A DNA stretch of 64,000 bases from Streptomyces sp. NRRL S-455 (GCF_000717875.1 NZ_JOCT01000001.1:62001-126000), one strand, 5' to 3'. Counted from the stretch's first letter, positions 8,697-17,054 are shown. Numbers and translations: made by a program. The notes: generated from the sequence alone by a model not told the origin.

Positions 8697-8746
8697 ACCC
8701 TAGGCAGCGTCCCCGCCGCACCCCATGTGGTCACACCCCATAGTTC
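8697..8746 (-). promoter_or_regulatory. Candidate activator site and -10 box upstream of hydroxybutyrate dehydrogenase
   Basis: On the minus strand, 8746-8722 reads GAACTATG, 2 nt, GT, 3 nt, ACCACATG, as at 4349-4373. The -10-like TAGGGT lies at 8702-8697, exactly 21 nt after ACCACATG. The site also contains a direct repeat of ATGGGGTG with a 15-nt period (8741-8734 and 8726-8719). The distal end overlaps the stop codon of the Nudix gene by a couple of bases. Confidence 0.6.
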
Positions 8747-9224
8747 AGCCGGAGGCAGTGGGGTCGAACCATGTGGGGGCGTCCGACACAGCCTGCTTGA
8801 TCCGGAACAGACAGAGCTCGTCCAGTTCCGGCAGGGCATCGATGTCGAACCAGCGCACGTCCAGGGACTCGTCGTCGTTGACGCGCGGTTCGCCGCCGAC
8901 GGCGCGGCAGCGGAAGGTGATGTCCATGTACTGGCAGGTGTCGCCGTTCTCGTAGGTGACGGGGTCCAGCGCCTGGACGAGGACGACCCGTTCGGCGACG
9001 CAGCGCACGGCCGTCTCCTCGTAGACCTCCCGCACGGCGCAGGCCGCGGGCTGCTCTCCCGGGTCCGGGATGCCGCCGATCACCGACCACTTGCGGGTGT
9101 CGGTCCGGCGGTTGAGCAGCACTCTGCCCTGGTCGTCGAAGACGAGGGCGGTGACCCCGGGGAGCCAGAGCAGCTGGTGGCCGGCCGAGGCACGCAGGGT
9201 GCGGATGAAGTCAGGAGTAGCCAT
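8745..9224 (-). CDS. Nudix hydrolase
   Basis: This 159-residue protein carries a recognisable Nudix box: GGIPDPGE, seven residues, then REVYEETAV. The REVxEE core for Mg2+ binding and diphosphate hydrolysis is intact. Nudix enzymes hydrolyse nucleoside diphosphates linked to another moiety, from oxidised dNTPs to NADH and nucleotide sugars. The upstream LLWLPGVTALVFDDQGRVLLNRR segment is the usual first beta sheet. The ATG at 9224 is preferred; a GTG two codons upstream is possible. It is a stand-alone gene, and substrate specificity cannot be predicted. Confidence 0.85.
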   Translation of the reverse strand: MATPDFIRTLRASAGHQLLWLPGVTALVFDDQGRVLLNRRTDTRKWSVIGGIPDPGEQPAACAVREVYEETAVRCVAERVVLVQALDPVTYENGDTCQYMDITFRCRAVGGEPRVNDDESLDVRWFDIDALPELDELCLFRIKQAVSDAPTWFDPTASG

Positions 9225-9292
9225 GGTCACGACCCTAAGGGCCGCGTTCCGCCGTCCCGGCGGGTTTCAGGCAGCGTGCGCCCGGCGTACCG

Positions 9293-10909
9293 CTACACGT
9301 CACCGGCGCGTCGCCCGCGCAGCCCGGCGCCCACGGCCCAGCCGAGTCCGCCGGCCGCGACCAGCACGAGCACGATCTCCGGCAGCACACCGAGCTGCGT
9401 GGCCGGGGTCTGCGAGGACCGCAGCGGCACCTTCTGCACCAGCGAGTCGGCCACGAACATGCCGGTCCGCTGGGTGATCTTCCCGTCCGGCATGATGATC
9501 GCGCTGACGCCGCTGGTCACCGGCACGGCCACGGTCCGGCTGTGCTCGACCGCGCGGACGCGGGACATGGCGAGCTGCTGGTAGGTCATCTCGCTGCGGT
9601 CGAAGGTGGCGTTGTTGCTCGGCACGGAGATCATCTGGGCGCCGTCGGTGACCTCGGACCGCACGGTCCAGTCGAAGGCCGCCTCGTAGCAGGTGACGAG
9701 GCCCACCTTGGCGCCGTCCATGGTGAACACGCCCGGCTGGGTGCCGCGACTGAAGTCCTGGCGGGCCATCTCCGTCCAGTTCTCGTTGATCGCGCCGATC
9801 AGTGAGCGCAGGGGCAGGTATTCGCCGAACGGCTGGATCTGACGCTTGTCGTAGGTGTCGACGGGGCCCTTCGCCGGATCCCAGAGGATCTGCTCGTTGT
9901 ACAGCTTGCCGTCCCGCTCGACGACGCCGCCGACCGAGATGGGTACGCCGATGGCCTTCGCCGCCCTGTCGATCACGTCGCGGGCGTCGGGGTTGGCGAA
10001 CGGGTCGATGTCGGAGGAGTTCTCCGGCCACAGTACGAAGTCGGGCCGCGCGACCTTGCCGGACTTGACCTCCGCGGCCAAGCGTTCGGTCTCACGAGCG
10101 TGGTAGTCGAGCACCGCCCGCCGCTGCGAGTTGAAATCAAGGCCCGCCCGAGGCACGTTGCCCTGGACGGCCGCGACGGTCACGCTGCCGTCCTCGGCCG
10201 TGTCGCTGACCAGCGTCCGGGCGGCGAACGCCCCGAGGACCGGGACGCCCAGGCTCAGCAAGGCGACAGCGGTCGCCACGGGCCGCACGGCCCCGGTGGC
10301 ACGCCGTTCCAGACCCAGGCGCAGGGACTCGTGGAGTCCGAAGCCGCACAGAACCACCGCGAAGCCGAGCACCGGGGTGCCGCCCACCGCCGCCAGCGGC
10401 AGGAACACGCCGTCGGCCTGCCCGAACGCGATCTTCCCCCAGGGGAAGCCGTCGAACGGCACACGCGCGCGTGCCGCCTCGCCGGCGATCCACAGAGCGG
10501 CCGCCCACACCGGCCATCCGGGCAGCTTCGAGACGACGGCGACACCCGCGCCGACCAGCGCGACGAAGATCGCCTCGATGGCGACCAGGGCGAGCCAGGG
10601 GCCGGGACCGACCTCCACTCCGGTCCACACCAGCAGCGGCAGCAGGAAGCCGAGCCCGAAGAGGTAGCCGAGGCCGAGCCCCGCCTTCCAGCCACGGCCG
10701 CGCAGCACCCAGCCGAAGAGGGCGAAGGCCGGCACGGCCAGCCACCACAGGGTGCGCGGCGGGAAGCTGACGTACAGAAGCAGGCCGGAGAGCGCGGCAG
10801 CGGCGGCGGGAACGAGGCGTACCAGCCGCCGGGTCCAGGACCGCGCCCCTAGCGCGGTCCGCGGCTCCAGCTGGTCCGACTCGCCGACGGAGGTTGCGGT
10901 GACGGTCAC
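9293..10909 (-). CDS. lnt: Apolipoprotein N-acyltransferase
   Basis: The protein has 538 residues. Its N-terminal half has six or so membrane helices, followed by a carbon-nitrogen hydrolase domain and a last C-terminal helix. The nitrilase-type triad is visible: Glu near 296 in VLWPENSSDI, Lys near 355 in YDKRQIQPFGEY, and Cys near 407 in LVTCYEAAFDW. The Lys-Cys distance matches E. coli Lnt. Lnt transfers a fatty acid from phospholipid to the N-terminal cysteine of diacylated lipoproteins on the outer face of the cytoplasmic membrane. Streptomycetes carry Lnt paralogues. At least two lipoproteins are encoded in this window. Confidence 0.9.
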   Translation of the reverse strand: MTVTATSVGESDQLEPRTALGARSWTRRLVRLVPAAAAALSGLLLYVSFPPRTLWWLAVPAFALFGWVLRGRGWKAGLGLGYLFGLGFLLPLLVWTGVEVGPGPWLALVAIEAIFVALVGAGVAVVSKLPGWPVWAAALWIAGEAARARVPFDGFPWGKIAFGQADGVFLPLAAVGGTPVLGFAVVLCGFGLHESLRLGLERRATGAVRPVATAVALLSLGVPVLGAFAARTLVSDTAEDGSVTVAAVQGNVPRAGLDFNSQRRAVLDYHARETERLAAEVKSGKVARPDFVLWPENSSDIDPFANPDARDVIDRAAKAIGVPISVGGVVERDGKLYNEQILWDPAKGPVDTYDKRQIQPFGEYLPLRSLIGAINENWTEMARQDFSRGTQPGVFTMDGAKVGLVTCYEAAFDWTVRSEVTDGAQMISVPSNNATFDRSEMTYQQLAMSRVRAVEHSRTVAVPVTSGVSAIIMPDGKITQRTGMFVADSLVQKVPLRSSQTPATQLGVLPEIVLVLVAAGGLGWAVGAGLRGRRAGDV

Positions 10910-11198
10910 TCCCGGAGTCTACGGCGCGTGACCTTGGCGCCGACAGCTCGGTCCACGGGCCGGCCGCGCGGCCCGCCGAAGCCACGCCCCTCGCTCCCCC
11001 CGGCACTCTCCCCTCCACGGCGTTCTCCCCTCCACGGCGCTCCCACGCCCGTCGCGGAACGTCCCAGCAACAACGTTCCTGCTCATTTCGTCACCACACA
11101 TCCACAAACCGTCCACCAGCGGCTACGGTGTCCCGAAGCCTCAGTCGTGCGGCCGGTGGCGGTCGGCCCGGCCGGGGTCTTCACAGGTCAGGGGCGAC
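10910..11198. other. Divergent intergenic region with a short tandem repeat
   Basis: This 289-nt stretch lies between lnt (minus) and the O-antigen-ligase-like gene (plus). It contains a tandem duplication of TCTCCCCTCCACGGCG at 11007-11022 and 11024-11039 (17-nt period). A TACGGT at about 11123 could be a -10 for the plus-strand gene. No gene is visible. Confidence 0.4.
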
Positions 11199-12311
11199 AT
11201 GGTGCGCGGGGGGCGGGGCGGGGTGGGTTCCAGTGGGGTGACGTCTGCGTCCGAGCCGGGCGCGGACGGTGAGAGACGCGTTGTCTCCGACGCGGCGGGC
11301 GTCGTGGTGCTGGGGGGCTGCGCCGGCTGGTCCCTGATCACGGCGGCCGTGCACGACGGCCGGCCCGAGGGTGTGCTCCTGGCGGTGCTGGCCGTTGCGG
11401 CCGGGTACGCCGCCGGGCGGATCGGCGGGGCGCTGCTGCCGGTCGGCGCGCCCTTGGCCGGGGCACTGGCCGGTATCGGACTGACGGTGGCCGTGCCGCA
11501 TCTCGCTCCGGGTCCGCAGATCTCCACGCCACTGGGGCATGCCGGGGCCACCGCGGCGGTGCTGACACTGTCGGCCGGTGCCGCGTGCTGCGCGGCATGG
11601 GCCGCTCCGGTACGGGCCGTGCGGTTCGCCCTGCGTCTGCTGGCCGCCGGGACCGCGGTGCTGGCGGGGATCCTCGGTTCGACGACCGGTTGCGTCACCT
11701 GTCTCGCGGTGCTGCTGTGCTCGCTGGCCGCCGGCCACACCCGTCACCGCGGCGCCGGCCTCGCCGCGCTGGGTACGGTCGCCGCCCTGGTGACCGGTCT
11801 GACCTGGGCCGTCGCCGCGCGGGCCGTACCGGGCGGGCTCGTGGCCGCGCTGGAGGGGCGGCTCACACCGCACCGTGTACAGCTGTGGCAGGACGCGTGG
11901 CACCTGCTGCGCGACGACGCCGTCCTGGGCGTCGGCCCGGGGCGTTTCGGGGAGCTGAGCGCGGCCTCCGCACAGTCGCTGCTGTCCGACGGCAAGCCCC
12001 ATTCGGCGCCCCTTCAGCAGGCCGCCGAGCAGGGCATCGTGGGCATGGCCCTGCTGGCGGCGGCGTTCGGCTGGGTGCTGTACGCGCTGTGGCGCGGGCC
12101 GCGTCCGACGCCGCTGGTGCTCACCGCAGGCTCGGCCCTGACGGCGCTCGCGTCCATCGCCGCGATCGGCAACGCGCTGAGCTTCACCGCGGTGTCGGTG
12201 GGCGCGGGCCTGCTGGCGGGCACGGCCACGGCCCGCCCTCTGGCCGACGAACCGCCGGACCACACACCCGGCACACGTCCCCGGGGCGCCGGACGCGCTC
12301 CCGCCTGGTGA
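11199..12311 (+). CDS. O-antigen ligase/Wzy-like membrane protein
   Basis: The protein has 370 residues and about eight to ten predicted membrane segments. In the last third, HRVQLWQDAWHLLRDDAVLG followed by VGPGRFGE, and later HSAPLQQAAEQGIVGMALL, match the large periplasmic loop of the Wzy_C/O-antigen ligase family. There the RxxxWxxAxxxxxxxPxxGxGxGxF and H-N/S-x-xLxxxxExG motifs form the active site. Members ligate or polymerise lipid-linked glycans. No glycan assembly genes are adjacent, so its substrate in a Gram-positive is unknown. The start used is the ATG at 11199 after GGGGCGAC; a GTG at 11238 is an alternative. Confidence 0.65.
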   Translation: MVRGGRGGVGSSGVTSASEPGADGERRVVSDAAGVVVLGGCAGWSLITAAVHDGRPEGVLLAVLAVAAGYAAGRIGGALLPVGAPLAGALAGIGLTVAVPHLAPGPQISTPLGHAGATAAVLTLSAGAACCAAWAAPVRAVRFALRLLAAGTAVLAGILGSTTGCVTCLAVLLCSLAAGHTRHRGAGLAALGTVAALVTGLTWAVAARAVPGGLVAALEGRLTPHRVQLWQDAWHLLRDDAVLGVGPGRFGELSAASAQSLLSDGKPHSAPLQQAAEQGIVGMALLAAAFGWVLYALWRGPRPTPLVLTAGSALTALASIAAIGNALSFTAVSVGAGLLAGTATARPLADEPPDHTPGTRPRGAGRAPAW

Positions 12312-12361
12312 TCACACCCGGCCGGCGGGAAGAAGGACCGTCCGATCAGGTTCCGGGCCGC

Positions 12362-12919
12362 TCAGTGCGCGGGAGCACCCGGCGGCTTCGTGGATCCCAG
12401 CCGCGCCTCGATCTCCCGTACGGCCGCCTCCGCGTCGTCCACCGTGATCGTGAAGGTGTGTCCGTCCCACAGCTCCAGCACGACGCCCTCACCCCGTCGT
12501 ACGACCACCGCCGTGCCCTTCTCGGGCCGCCACCGGTAGCCCCAACCGCCCCAGTGGCGTGGGGTGACGTGCGAGATGTACGTGGCGCCCACCACGTGGG
12601 AGAGCGGGATACGCCGCCGGGGCAGTCCGATGTGACCGCAGCGCACCTCGAGGTGCTCATCTTCGACCTTCAGGGCGACGTGCACGAAGGCGAGCGTTCC
12701 GAAGAGGACCAGGAGCCCGGCGGCGATGCAGCCGACGACGGCCATGATGAGCGGGGCGCTGCCGGACGTCCACGCCGAGTCGACCGCCAGCTCGATGCCC
12801 AGCGCCATGCAGGCGGCGCCGATGAGCGCCAGCAGCCACTGGACCCGGTTGGTGGCCCGTCCGGTCCAGACGTCTGGGTGCTGGTGGGAGGCGTTCTCGC
12901 CGTGGGCGTGGTCCCTCAT
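12362..12919 (-). CDS. Conserved two-helix membrane protein of unknown function
   Basis: The protein has 185 residues. A hydrophilic N-terminus with several histidines is followed by two membrane helices (about 27-48 and 56-82). The soluble C-terminal half (LKVEDEHLEVRCGHIGLPRRRIPLSHVV through VVLELWDGHTFTITVDDAE) has the feel of a PH-like beta domain. That resemblance is a guess from the alternating hydrophobic pattern, and no function is assigned. The start codon at 12919 lies within a 16-bp inverted repeat (12914-12929), which may regulate it. The gene before it on the same strand, the racemase (start 13820, stop 13035), ends 115 nt upstream. Confidence 0.7.
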   Translation of the reverse strand: MRDHAHGENASHQHPDVWTGRATNRVQWLLALIGAACMALGIELAVDSAWTSGSAPLIMAVVGCIAAGLLVLFGTLAFVHVALKVEDEHLEVRCGHIGLPRRRIPLSHVVGATYISHVTPRHWGGWGYRWRPEKGTAVVVRRGEGVVLELWDGHTFTITVDDAEAAVREIEARLGSTKPPGAPAH

Positions 12920-12929
12920 GCATATGAGG
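12914..12929. promoter_or_regulatory. Inverted repeat overlapping a start codon
   Basis: CCTCAT-GCAT-ATGAGG forms 6-bp perfect arms around the ATG (12919-12917) of the two-helix membrane protein gene. The position suits an operator or an RNA structure hiding the start. No partner regulator is identified. Confidence 0.4.
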
Positions 12930-13034
12930 TTACTCAGGTTTCGTTCCGCTGGTACCCGGTGGCGGAGCGTGACTGCGCCGGCCGGGCGGTCAGGGCTGAT
13001 CCAGCTCGCCGACGGCCCTCGGTGTCCGGAGTCG

Positions 13035-13820
13035 TCAGCCGGCGGGCGTGACCGCCTGGAGCAGCCGCCCTTCGCCGTAGGCCAAGGCCGGTGCGGGCAG
13101 CGTGCCCTCGCGTCCGCTCAGCAGCACGGCCAGCGTGCCGTGGGGGGCGGCCGACGGCTGGGGCTGCTCGCCCAGCCGGCGCAGGGCCTGGGCGGCCACG
13201 GCGCCGGCGGAGCCGTGCAGTACGAGGGGCGGCCGGCCGGGGCGCTGGACGGCGGTCCGGATGCGCTCGGCCACCAGCTCGTAGTGGGTGCAGCCCAGGA
13301 CGACGGTGGTCACCTCGTCGGGCGTCAGGGCGGCGGCCGCGGAGAGGGCGGCGTCGATCGCCGGCTCGTCCGCGTGCTCGACGGCCTCGGCGAGCCCCCA
13401 GCAGGGCACCTCCGTGACGGGCACCCCGTCGGCGAAGTCCCGGATCAGGTTGCGCTGGTAGGTGCTGCCGGTGGTGGCAGGGGTGGCCCAGATGGCGAGG
13501 GGCCCGCCGCCGGCCGCGGCCGGCTTGATCGCCGGGACGGTGCCGATGACCGGAAGCTCCGGCTCGAAGCGGGCCCGCAGGGCGGTGAGCGCGTGCACGG
13601 TCGCCGTGTTGCAGCCGACGATCAGGGCGTCGGGGCGGTGCGCGGCGGCTGCCTCGGCGACGGCCAGGGCACGCTCGGTCAGGTCCTCCGGGGTCCTCGG
13701 GCCCCACGGCATGCCGTCGGGGTCGAGGGAGAGCACGAGATCGGCGTCGGGGCGCAGCCGCCGTACCGCGGCGGTGGCCGCCAGCAGACCGATTCCGGAG
13801 TCCATGAGCGCGATCTTCAC
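13035..13820 (-). CDS. Glutamate/aspartate racemase family protein
   Basis: Read from the GTG at 13820 the protein has 261 residues, the usual racemase length. The family motifs are present: MDSGIG at 6-11 (Asp7, Ser8), Cys70 in IVGCNTATV and Cys177 in VLGCTHYEL. Together these form the two-base cofactor-independent active site. Glutamate racemase supplies D-Glu for peptidoglycan. The first motif reads DSGIGLL instead of the strict DSGxGG of MurI, and no cell-wall genes are adjacent. This may therefore be a second copy or a relative with another amino-acid substrate. The in-frame extension to 13961 shows no family-like sequence. Confidence 0.8.
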   Translation of the reverse strand: MKIALMDSGIGLLAATAAVRRLRPDADLVLSLDPDGMPWGPRTPEDLTERALAVAEAAAAHRPDALIVGCNTATVHALTALRARFEPELPVIGTVPAIKPAAAGGGPLAIWATPATTGSTYQRNLIRDFADGVPVTEVPCWGLAEAVEHADEPAIDAALSAAAALTPDEVTTVVLGCTHYELVAERIRTAVQRPGRPPLVLHGSAGAVAAQALRRLGEQPQPSAAPHGTLAVLLSGREGTLPAPALAYGEGRLLQAVTPAG

Positions 13821-13878
13821 CCGATCACGATAGACGATGAGCCGTCCCGGGCAGGTCCGGTGGGGCAGACTCACGCGC

Positions 13879-15054
13879 GTGAGCGCCGTTGTGTGGACTG
13901 CCGCCGGATCACTTCTCGCCTGGCTGTGGCTGCTGCTCTGCCAGGGCTCCTTCTGGCGCACGGATGTGCGGCTGCCGCCCCGCCGGGAGCCGGAGGTGTG
14001 GCCGTCCGTGTGTGTCGTCGTCCCGGCGCGGGACGAGGCGGCGGTGCTGCCCGACGCGCTGCCGTCGCTGCTGCGGCAGGACTATCCGGGGCGAGCGGAG
14101 CTCTTCCTCGTCGACGACGGCAGTGCGGACGGCACCGGTGACCTGGCCCGTGAACTGGCGCGCCGGCACGGCGGGCTGCCGCTCACCGTGGGCTCGCCGG
14201 GCGAGCCGCCCGCGGGCTGGACCGGCAAGCTGTGGGCGGTGCGCCACGGTATCGGCATGGCACGCGCGCGTGACCCCGAGTACCTGCTGCTGACGGACGC
14301 CGACATCGCGCACGCGCCGGACAGCCTGCGGGAGCTGGTGGCCGCGGCCCGTACCGGTGGGTTCGACGTCGTCTCCCAGATGGCCCGGCTTCGGGTGGAG
14401 AGCACCTGGGAGAGGCTGGTCGTGCCGGCCTTCGTCTACTTCTTCGCGCAGCTCTACCCGTTCCGCCGGATCGGCGGGGCGAGGACGCGGACGGCGGCCG
14501 CGGCCGGTGGCTGCGTCCTGCTGCGGGCGGACACCGCCGAGCGGGCGCGGATCCCGGACGCGATCCGGCACGCCGTGATCGACGACGTGGCCCTCGCGCG
14601 GGCCGTCAAGCGGGGCGGCGGCCGGGTGTGGCTGGGGCTCGCCGACCGGGTGGACAGTGTGCGGCCCTATCCGCGACTGGGTGACCTGTGGCGGATGGTG
14701 TCGCGCAGCGCGTACGCCCAGTTGCGGCACAGTTCCCTGCTGCTGGCCGGGACGGTCGCGGGGCTGGCGCTGGTGTACCTGGTGCCGCCCGTGGCCCTGG
14801 GAGCGGGCCTGGCGTCAGGGAACGGGACGGCAGCGGTCATCGGCGGACTGGCGTGGCTCGTGATGACGGGGACGTACGTGCCGATGCTCCGCTACTACCG
14901 GCAGCCCTTGTGGCTCGCTCCCCTGCTGCCTTTCACCGCGTTCCTCTACCTCCTCATGACGGTCGACTCGGCGGTGCAGCACCACCGGGGGCGGGGTGCT
15001 GCCTGGAAGGGCCGCACCTACGCCCGCCCGGACGCCGTGCCCGACGAGGGCTGA
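13879..15054 (+). CDS. Family 2 glycosyltransferase, hopene-associated HpnB type
   Basis: Read from the GTG at 13879 the protein has 391 residues. An N-terminal helix (AAGSLLAWLWLLL) precedes a GT-A domain: VVPARDEAAVLPDALPSLL, LVDDGSADGT, and LLTDADIAHAPDSL (the DxD-type motif). PPAGWTGKLWAVRHGI and VVPAFVYFFAQLYPF are typical of the HpnB subgroup. Three hydrophobic segments close the protein. HpnB homologues usually sit in hopanoid gene sets, but none of those genes is here. The ATG at 13837 is an alternative start with a non-conserved extension. The biochemical role of this subgroup is not settled. Confidence 0.82.
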   Translation: MSAVVWTAAGSLLAWLWLLLCQGSFWRTDVRLPPRREPEVWPSVCVVVPARDEAAVLPDALPSLLRQDYPGRAELFLVDDGSADGTGDLARELARRHGGLPLTVGSPGEPPAGWTGKLWAVRHGIGMARARDPEYLLLTDADIAHAPDSLRELVAAARTGGFDVVSQMARLRVESTWERLVVPAFVYFFAQLYPFRRIGGARTRTAAAAGGCVLLRADTAERARIPDAIRHAVIDDVALARAVKRGGGRVWLGLADRVDSVRPYPRLGDLWRMVSRSAYAQLRHSSLLLAGTVAGLALVYLVPPVALGAGLASGNGTAAVIGGLAWLVMTGTYVPMLRYYRQPLWLAPLLPFTAFLYLLMTVDSAVQHHRGRGAAWKGRTYARPDAVPDEG

Positions 15055-15556
15055 CGCCTCCGGCACGAGTCATGGCAGAACTCCGGGTGCGTCGCGGCCG
15101 GGCGGCCGAATGCGCTGCTCCACCCCGAGAACTGTCCGCGCGCCTGCCGGTTGAGGTTCACGTCCAGGGCGCCGTCCCTGGCCGGCCCTTCGAGGCCATT
15201 GCCGTATCCCTGTCCGACGGCACGGAACTTCCAGGCACCCTGGCGGCGTAGAACTCGCCCTAGACGAACGCGCTTTCTGTGCCGGCGCCCCCTTTGCCGA
15301 AGCGAGCCCCGTGCTTGAATCTTTCAGTTTTGCATGTCCGCCCCGTTGCCTGTCAGGTGCCGGGCGACCGCCGGAAGGCCAGCGGTCAACCGCTGGTAAC
15401 CCGCCCGGAACTCGGCCTTTACACGATCAGAACCCTGTTCGGCGCCCCTTTTTGCCGAGTTCGCTCGCATTGAGGATGCCCGGTCACCGCGGGAACGGAA
15501 AACAACCCTCTTATCGGTCTCCCCAACCAGCACATCGTTGGCTTAACTTATGTGGC
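15055..15556. other. Long intergenic region with repeats and hairpins upstream of the DUF6643 gene
   Basis: This 502-nt stretch contains no well-supported gene. A 59-codon frame at 15072-15251 lacks a ribosome site and has weak codon bias. Two similar T-rich elements occur, CGGCGCCCCCTTTGCCGA at 15283-15300 and a near copy at 15440-15458; each can fold through CGGC/GCCG. A perfect 9-bp inverted repeat pairs 15408-15416 (GAACTCGGC) with 15454-15462. AGCGGT-CA-ACCGCT lies at 15381-15394. Much of this may be a structured 5' leader of the downstream gene. No known riboswitch is recognised. Confidence 0.4.
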
Positions 15557-15988
15557 ATGACCTCCCCCCGCTCCACCTTCGGCGGCGGCTACTACTCCGC
15601 CTCCTTCCCGGACACCCCGATCTACGACAAGCTCGTCGCCGAGCGGGGCACCCCGCAGATCGCCCCGATCCGGGTTCCCGCTCAGTACGACATGCCGGGC
15701 AGCAGCCTGCCCGCCCTCCCGTCGGCTCTGCCCGCTCTGCCGGCCACCCCGTCCCAGCCCGCCTACGGCTATCCGCAGGCGCAGCAGCCCGCCCCGCTCC
15801 AGCAGGCGCCGGCGGCGTACATCCCGCAGCAGGCCACCGCGCCGCGCGGTTATCCCGGTCCCCAGGGGCAGCAGCCACGTCCGGCGGCGCCCGGCGCGGG
15901 CTACGAGGCGATGCGTCCCGCGGCACCCCGGCCGGCCCCGGCCTCCCCGCAGGACCCGTACGGCAACCAGCAGTACCGCGGTTACTGA
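15557..15988 (+). CDS. DUF6643-family Pro/Gln/Ala-rich protein
   Basis: The protein has 143 residues. The N-terminus MTSPRSTFGGGYYSASF, then PDTPIYDKLVAERGTPQIAP, is the conserved part of a family widespread in Streptomyces (DUF6643). The remainder (about 45-143) is low-complexity, rich in Pro, Gln, Ala and Tyr, with PQ/QQP runs and QDPYGNQQYRGY at the end. No catalytic motif, signal peptide or membrane helix is seen, and the tail is likely disordered. Function is unknown. A long structured upstream region suggests regulation at the RNA level. Confidence 0.8.
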   Translation: MTSPRSTFGGGYYSASFPDTPIYDKLVAERGTPQIAPIRVPAQYDMPGSSLPALPSALPALPATPSQPAYGYPQAQQPAPLQQAPAAYIPQQATAPRGYPGPQGQQPRPAAPGAGYEAMRPAAPRPAPASPQDPYGNQQYRGY

Positions 15989-16032
15989 GCCGCCTCCCGG
16001 GGGCTGTCGGTGCCGGATGGCACGATGGCCCC

Positions 16033-16926
16033 ATGGGGAACCCACACCTGCACTCGATCCACGTCCATCCGGTCAAGGCGCTCCGGGGCCTGGCCCCCCG
16101 GGAGGCCGCCGTGGAGCCCTGGGGGCTGGCCGGGGACCGGCGCTGGATGCTGATCGACGCCGGGGGAAAGGTCCTCACACAACGCCAACAACCGCGCCTC
16201 GCACTGGCCGCCGCCGAGCTCCTGCCCGGCGGCGGCCTCCGGCTGTCCGCGCCCGGCATGGAACCGCTGACGGTGCCCGTGCCCCGGCCGATCGACCGGG
16301 TCCCGGTGGAGATCTTCCGCGACAAGGTCGAGGCCGTCCCGGCCGAGGACGCGGCCGCGCACGCCTGGTGCAGCGCCTATCTCGGCATCGGCGTGCGCCT
16401 GGTGCACATGGACGACCCGGCCACACGCCGGCCCGTCGACCCGGAGTTCGCGCGGCCCGGTGAGACCGTCTCCTTCGCCGACGGCTTCCCGCTGCTGCTC
16501 ACGACCACGGCTTCGCTCGACGCCCTCAACGCGCTGATCGCGCAGGGGGACCACGCGGACGAGGGCCCGCTTCCGATGAACCGCTTCCGGCCGAACGTGG
16601 TCGTGGCGGGTACCGCCGCCTGGGCCGAGGACGACTGGTCGCGGCTCACCATCGGGGAGGTGTCCTTCCGCGTCGCCAAGGCCTGCGGACGGTGTGTGGT
16701 GACCACCACCGACCAGGGTTCGGCCGAGCGTGGCCGTGAGCCCCTGCACAGCCTGGGGTTGCACCGGCGGCGCGGCGGAAAGCTGGTCTTCGGGCAGAAC
16801 CTGGTGCCCCTGTCCCCGGGCACGATCCGGGTCGGGGACCCGGTCAGGATCCTCGGACAGCCCGGTCAGGAGGCCTCCGGCCTGGGCGGGAACCCTGCCG
16901 CGGGGCCGGGCGTTGGCGTTGGGTGA
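16033..16926 (+). CDS. MOSC domain-containing protein (YcbX-like)
   Basis: The protein has 297 residues. The N-terminal MOSC beta-barrel domain (LHSIHVHPVKALRGLA through GDRRWMLIDAGGKVLTQRQ) is followed by the MOSC domain. The latter has NRFRPNVVVAGTAAWAEDDW and the conserved cysteine segment CGRCVVTTTDQ near residue 220. YcbX-type proteins are molybdenum-cofactor enzymes that reduce N-hydroxylated compounds with a ferredoxin-type partner. No 2Fe-2S domain is fused here. The ATG at 16033 opens exactly at the conserved N-terminus. The gene appears monocistronic. Confidence 0.87.
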   Translation: MGNPHLHSIHVHPVKALRGLAPREAAVEPWGLAGDRRWMLIDAGGKVLTQRQQPRLALAAAELLPGGGLRLSAPGMEPLTVPVPRPIDRVPVEIFRDKVEAVPAEDAAAHAWCSAYLGIGVRLVHMDDPATRRPVDPEFARPGETVSFADGFPLLLTTTASLDALNALIAQGDHADEGPLPMNRFRPNVVVAGTAAWAEDDWSRLTIGEVSFRVAKACGRCVVTTTDQGSAERGREPLHSLGLHRRRGGKLVFGQNLVPLSPGTIRVGDPVRILGQPGQEASGLGGNPAAGPGVGVG

Positions 16927-17054
16927 GAAGCGCATGAGAGTCGAGAAGTGCATGAGAGTCGCCGGGGCGAGGTGATTTCGCTCTCTCTTCGCCGGGGTTG
17001 GCACGTGAATGTCACCGTCGGGGGTTATCACGGAGCGGGAAGGGGGTGCGGGCG

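Noticed and set aside
11007..11039. Tandem 17-nt duplication before the O-antigen-ligase-like gene
   Set aside because: Only two copies, no symmetry and no link to a promoter box. Probably slippage, not a functional array or CRISPR.
15072..15251. 59-codon reading frame downstream of the HpnB-like gene
   Set aside because: No ribosome-binding site, weaker third-position GC than neighbouring genes, and no recognisable motif. It could be real but is not supported.
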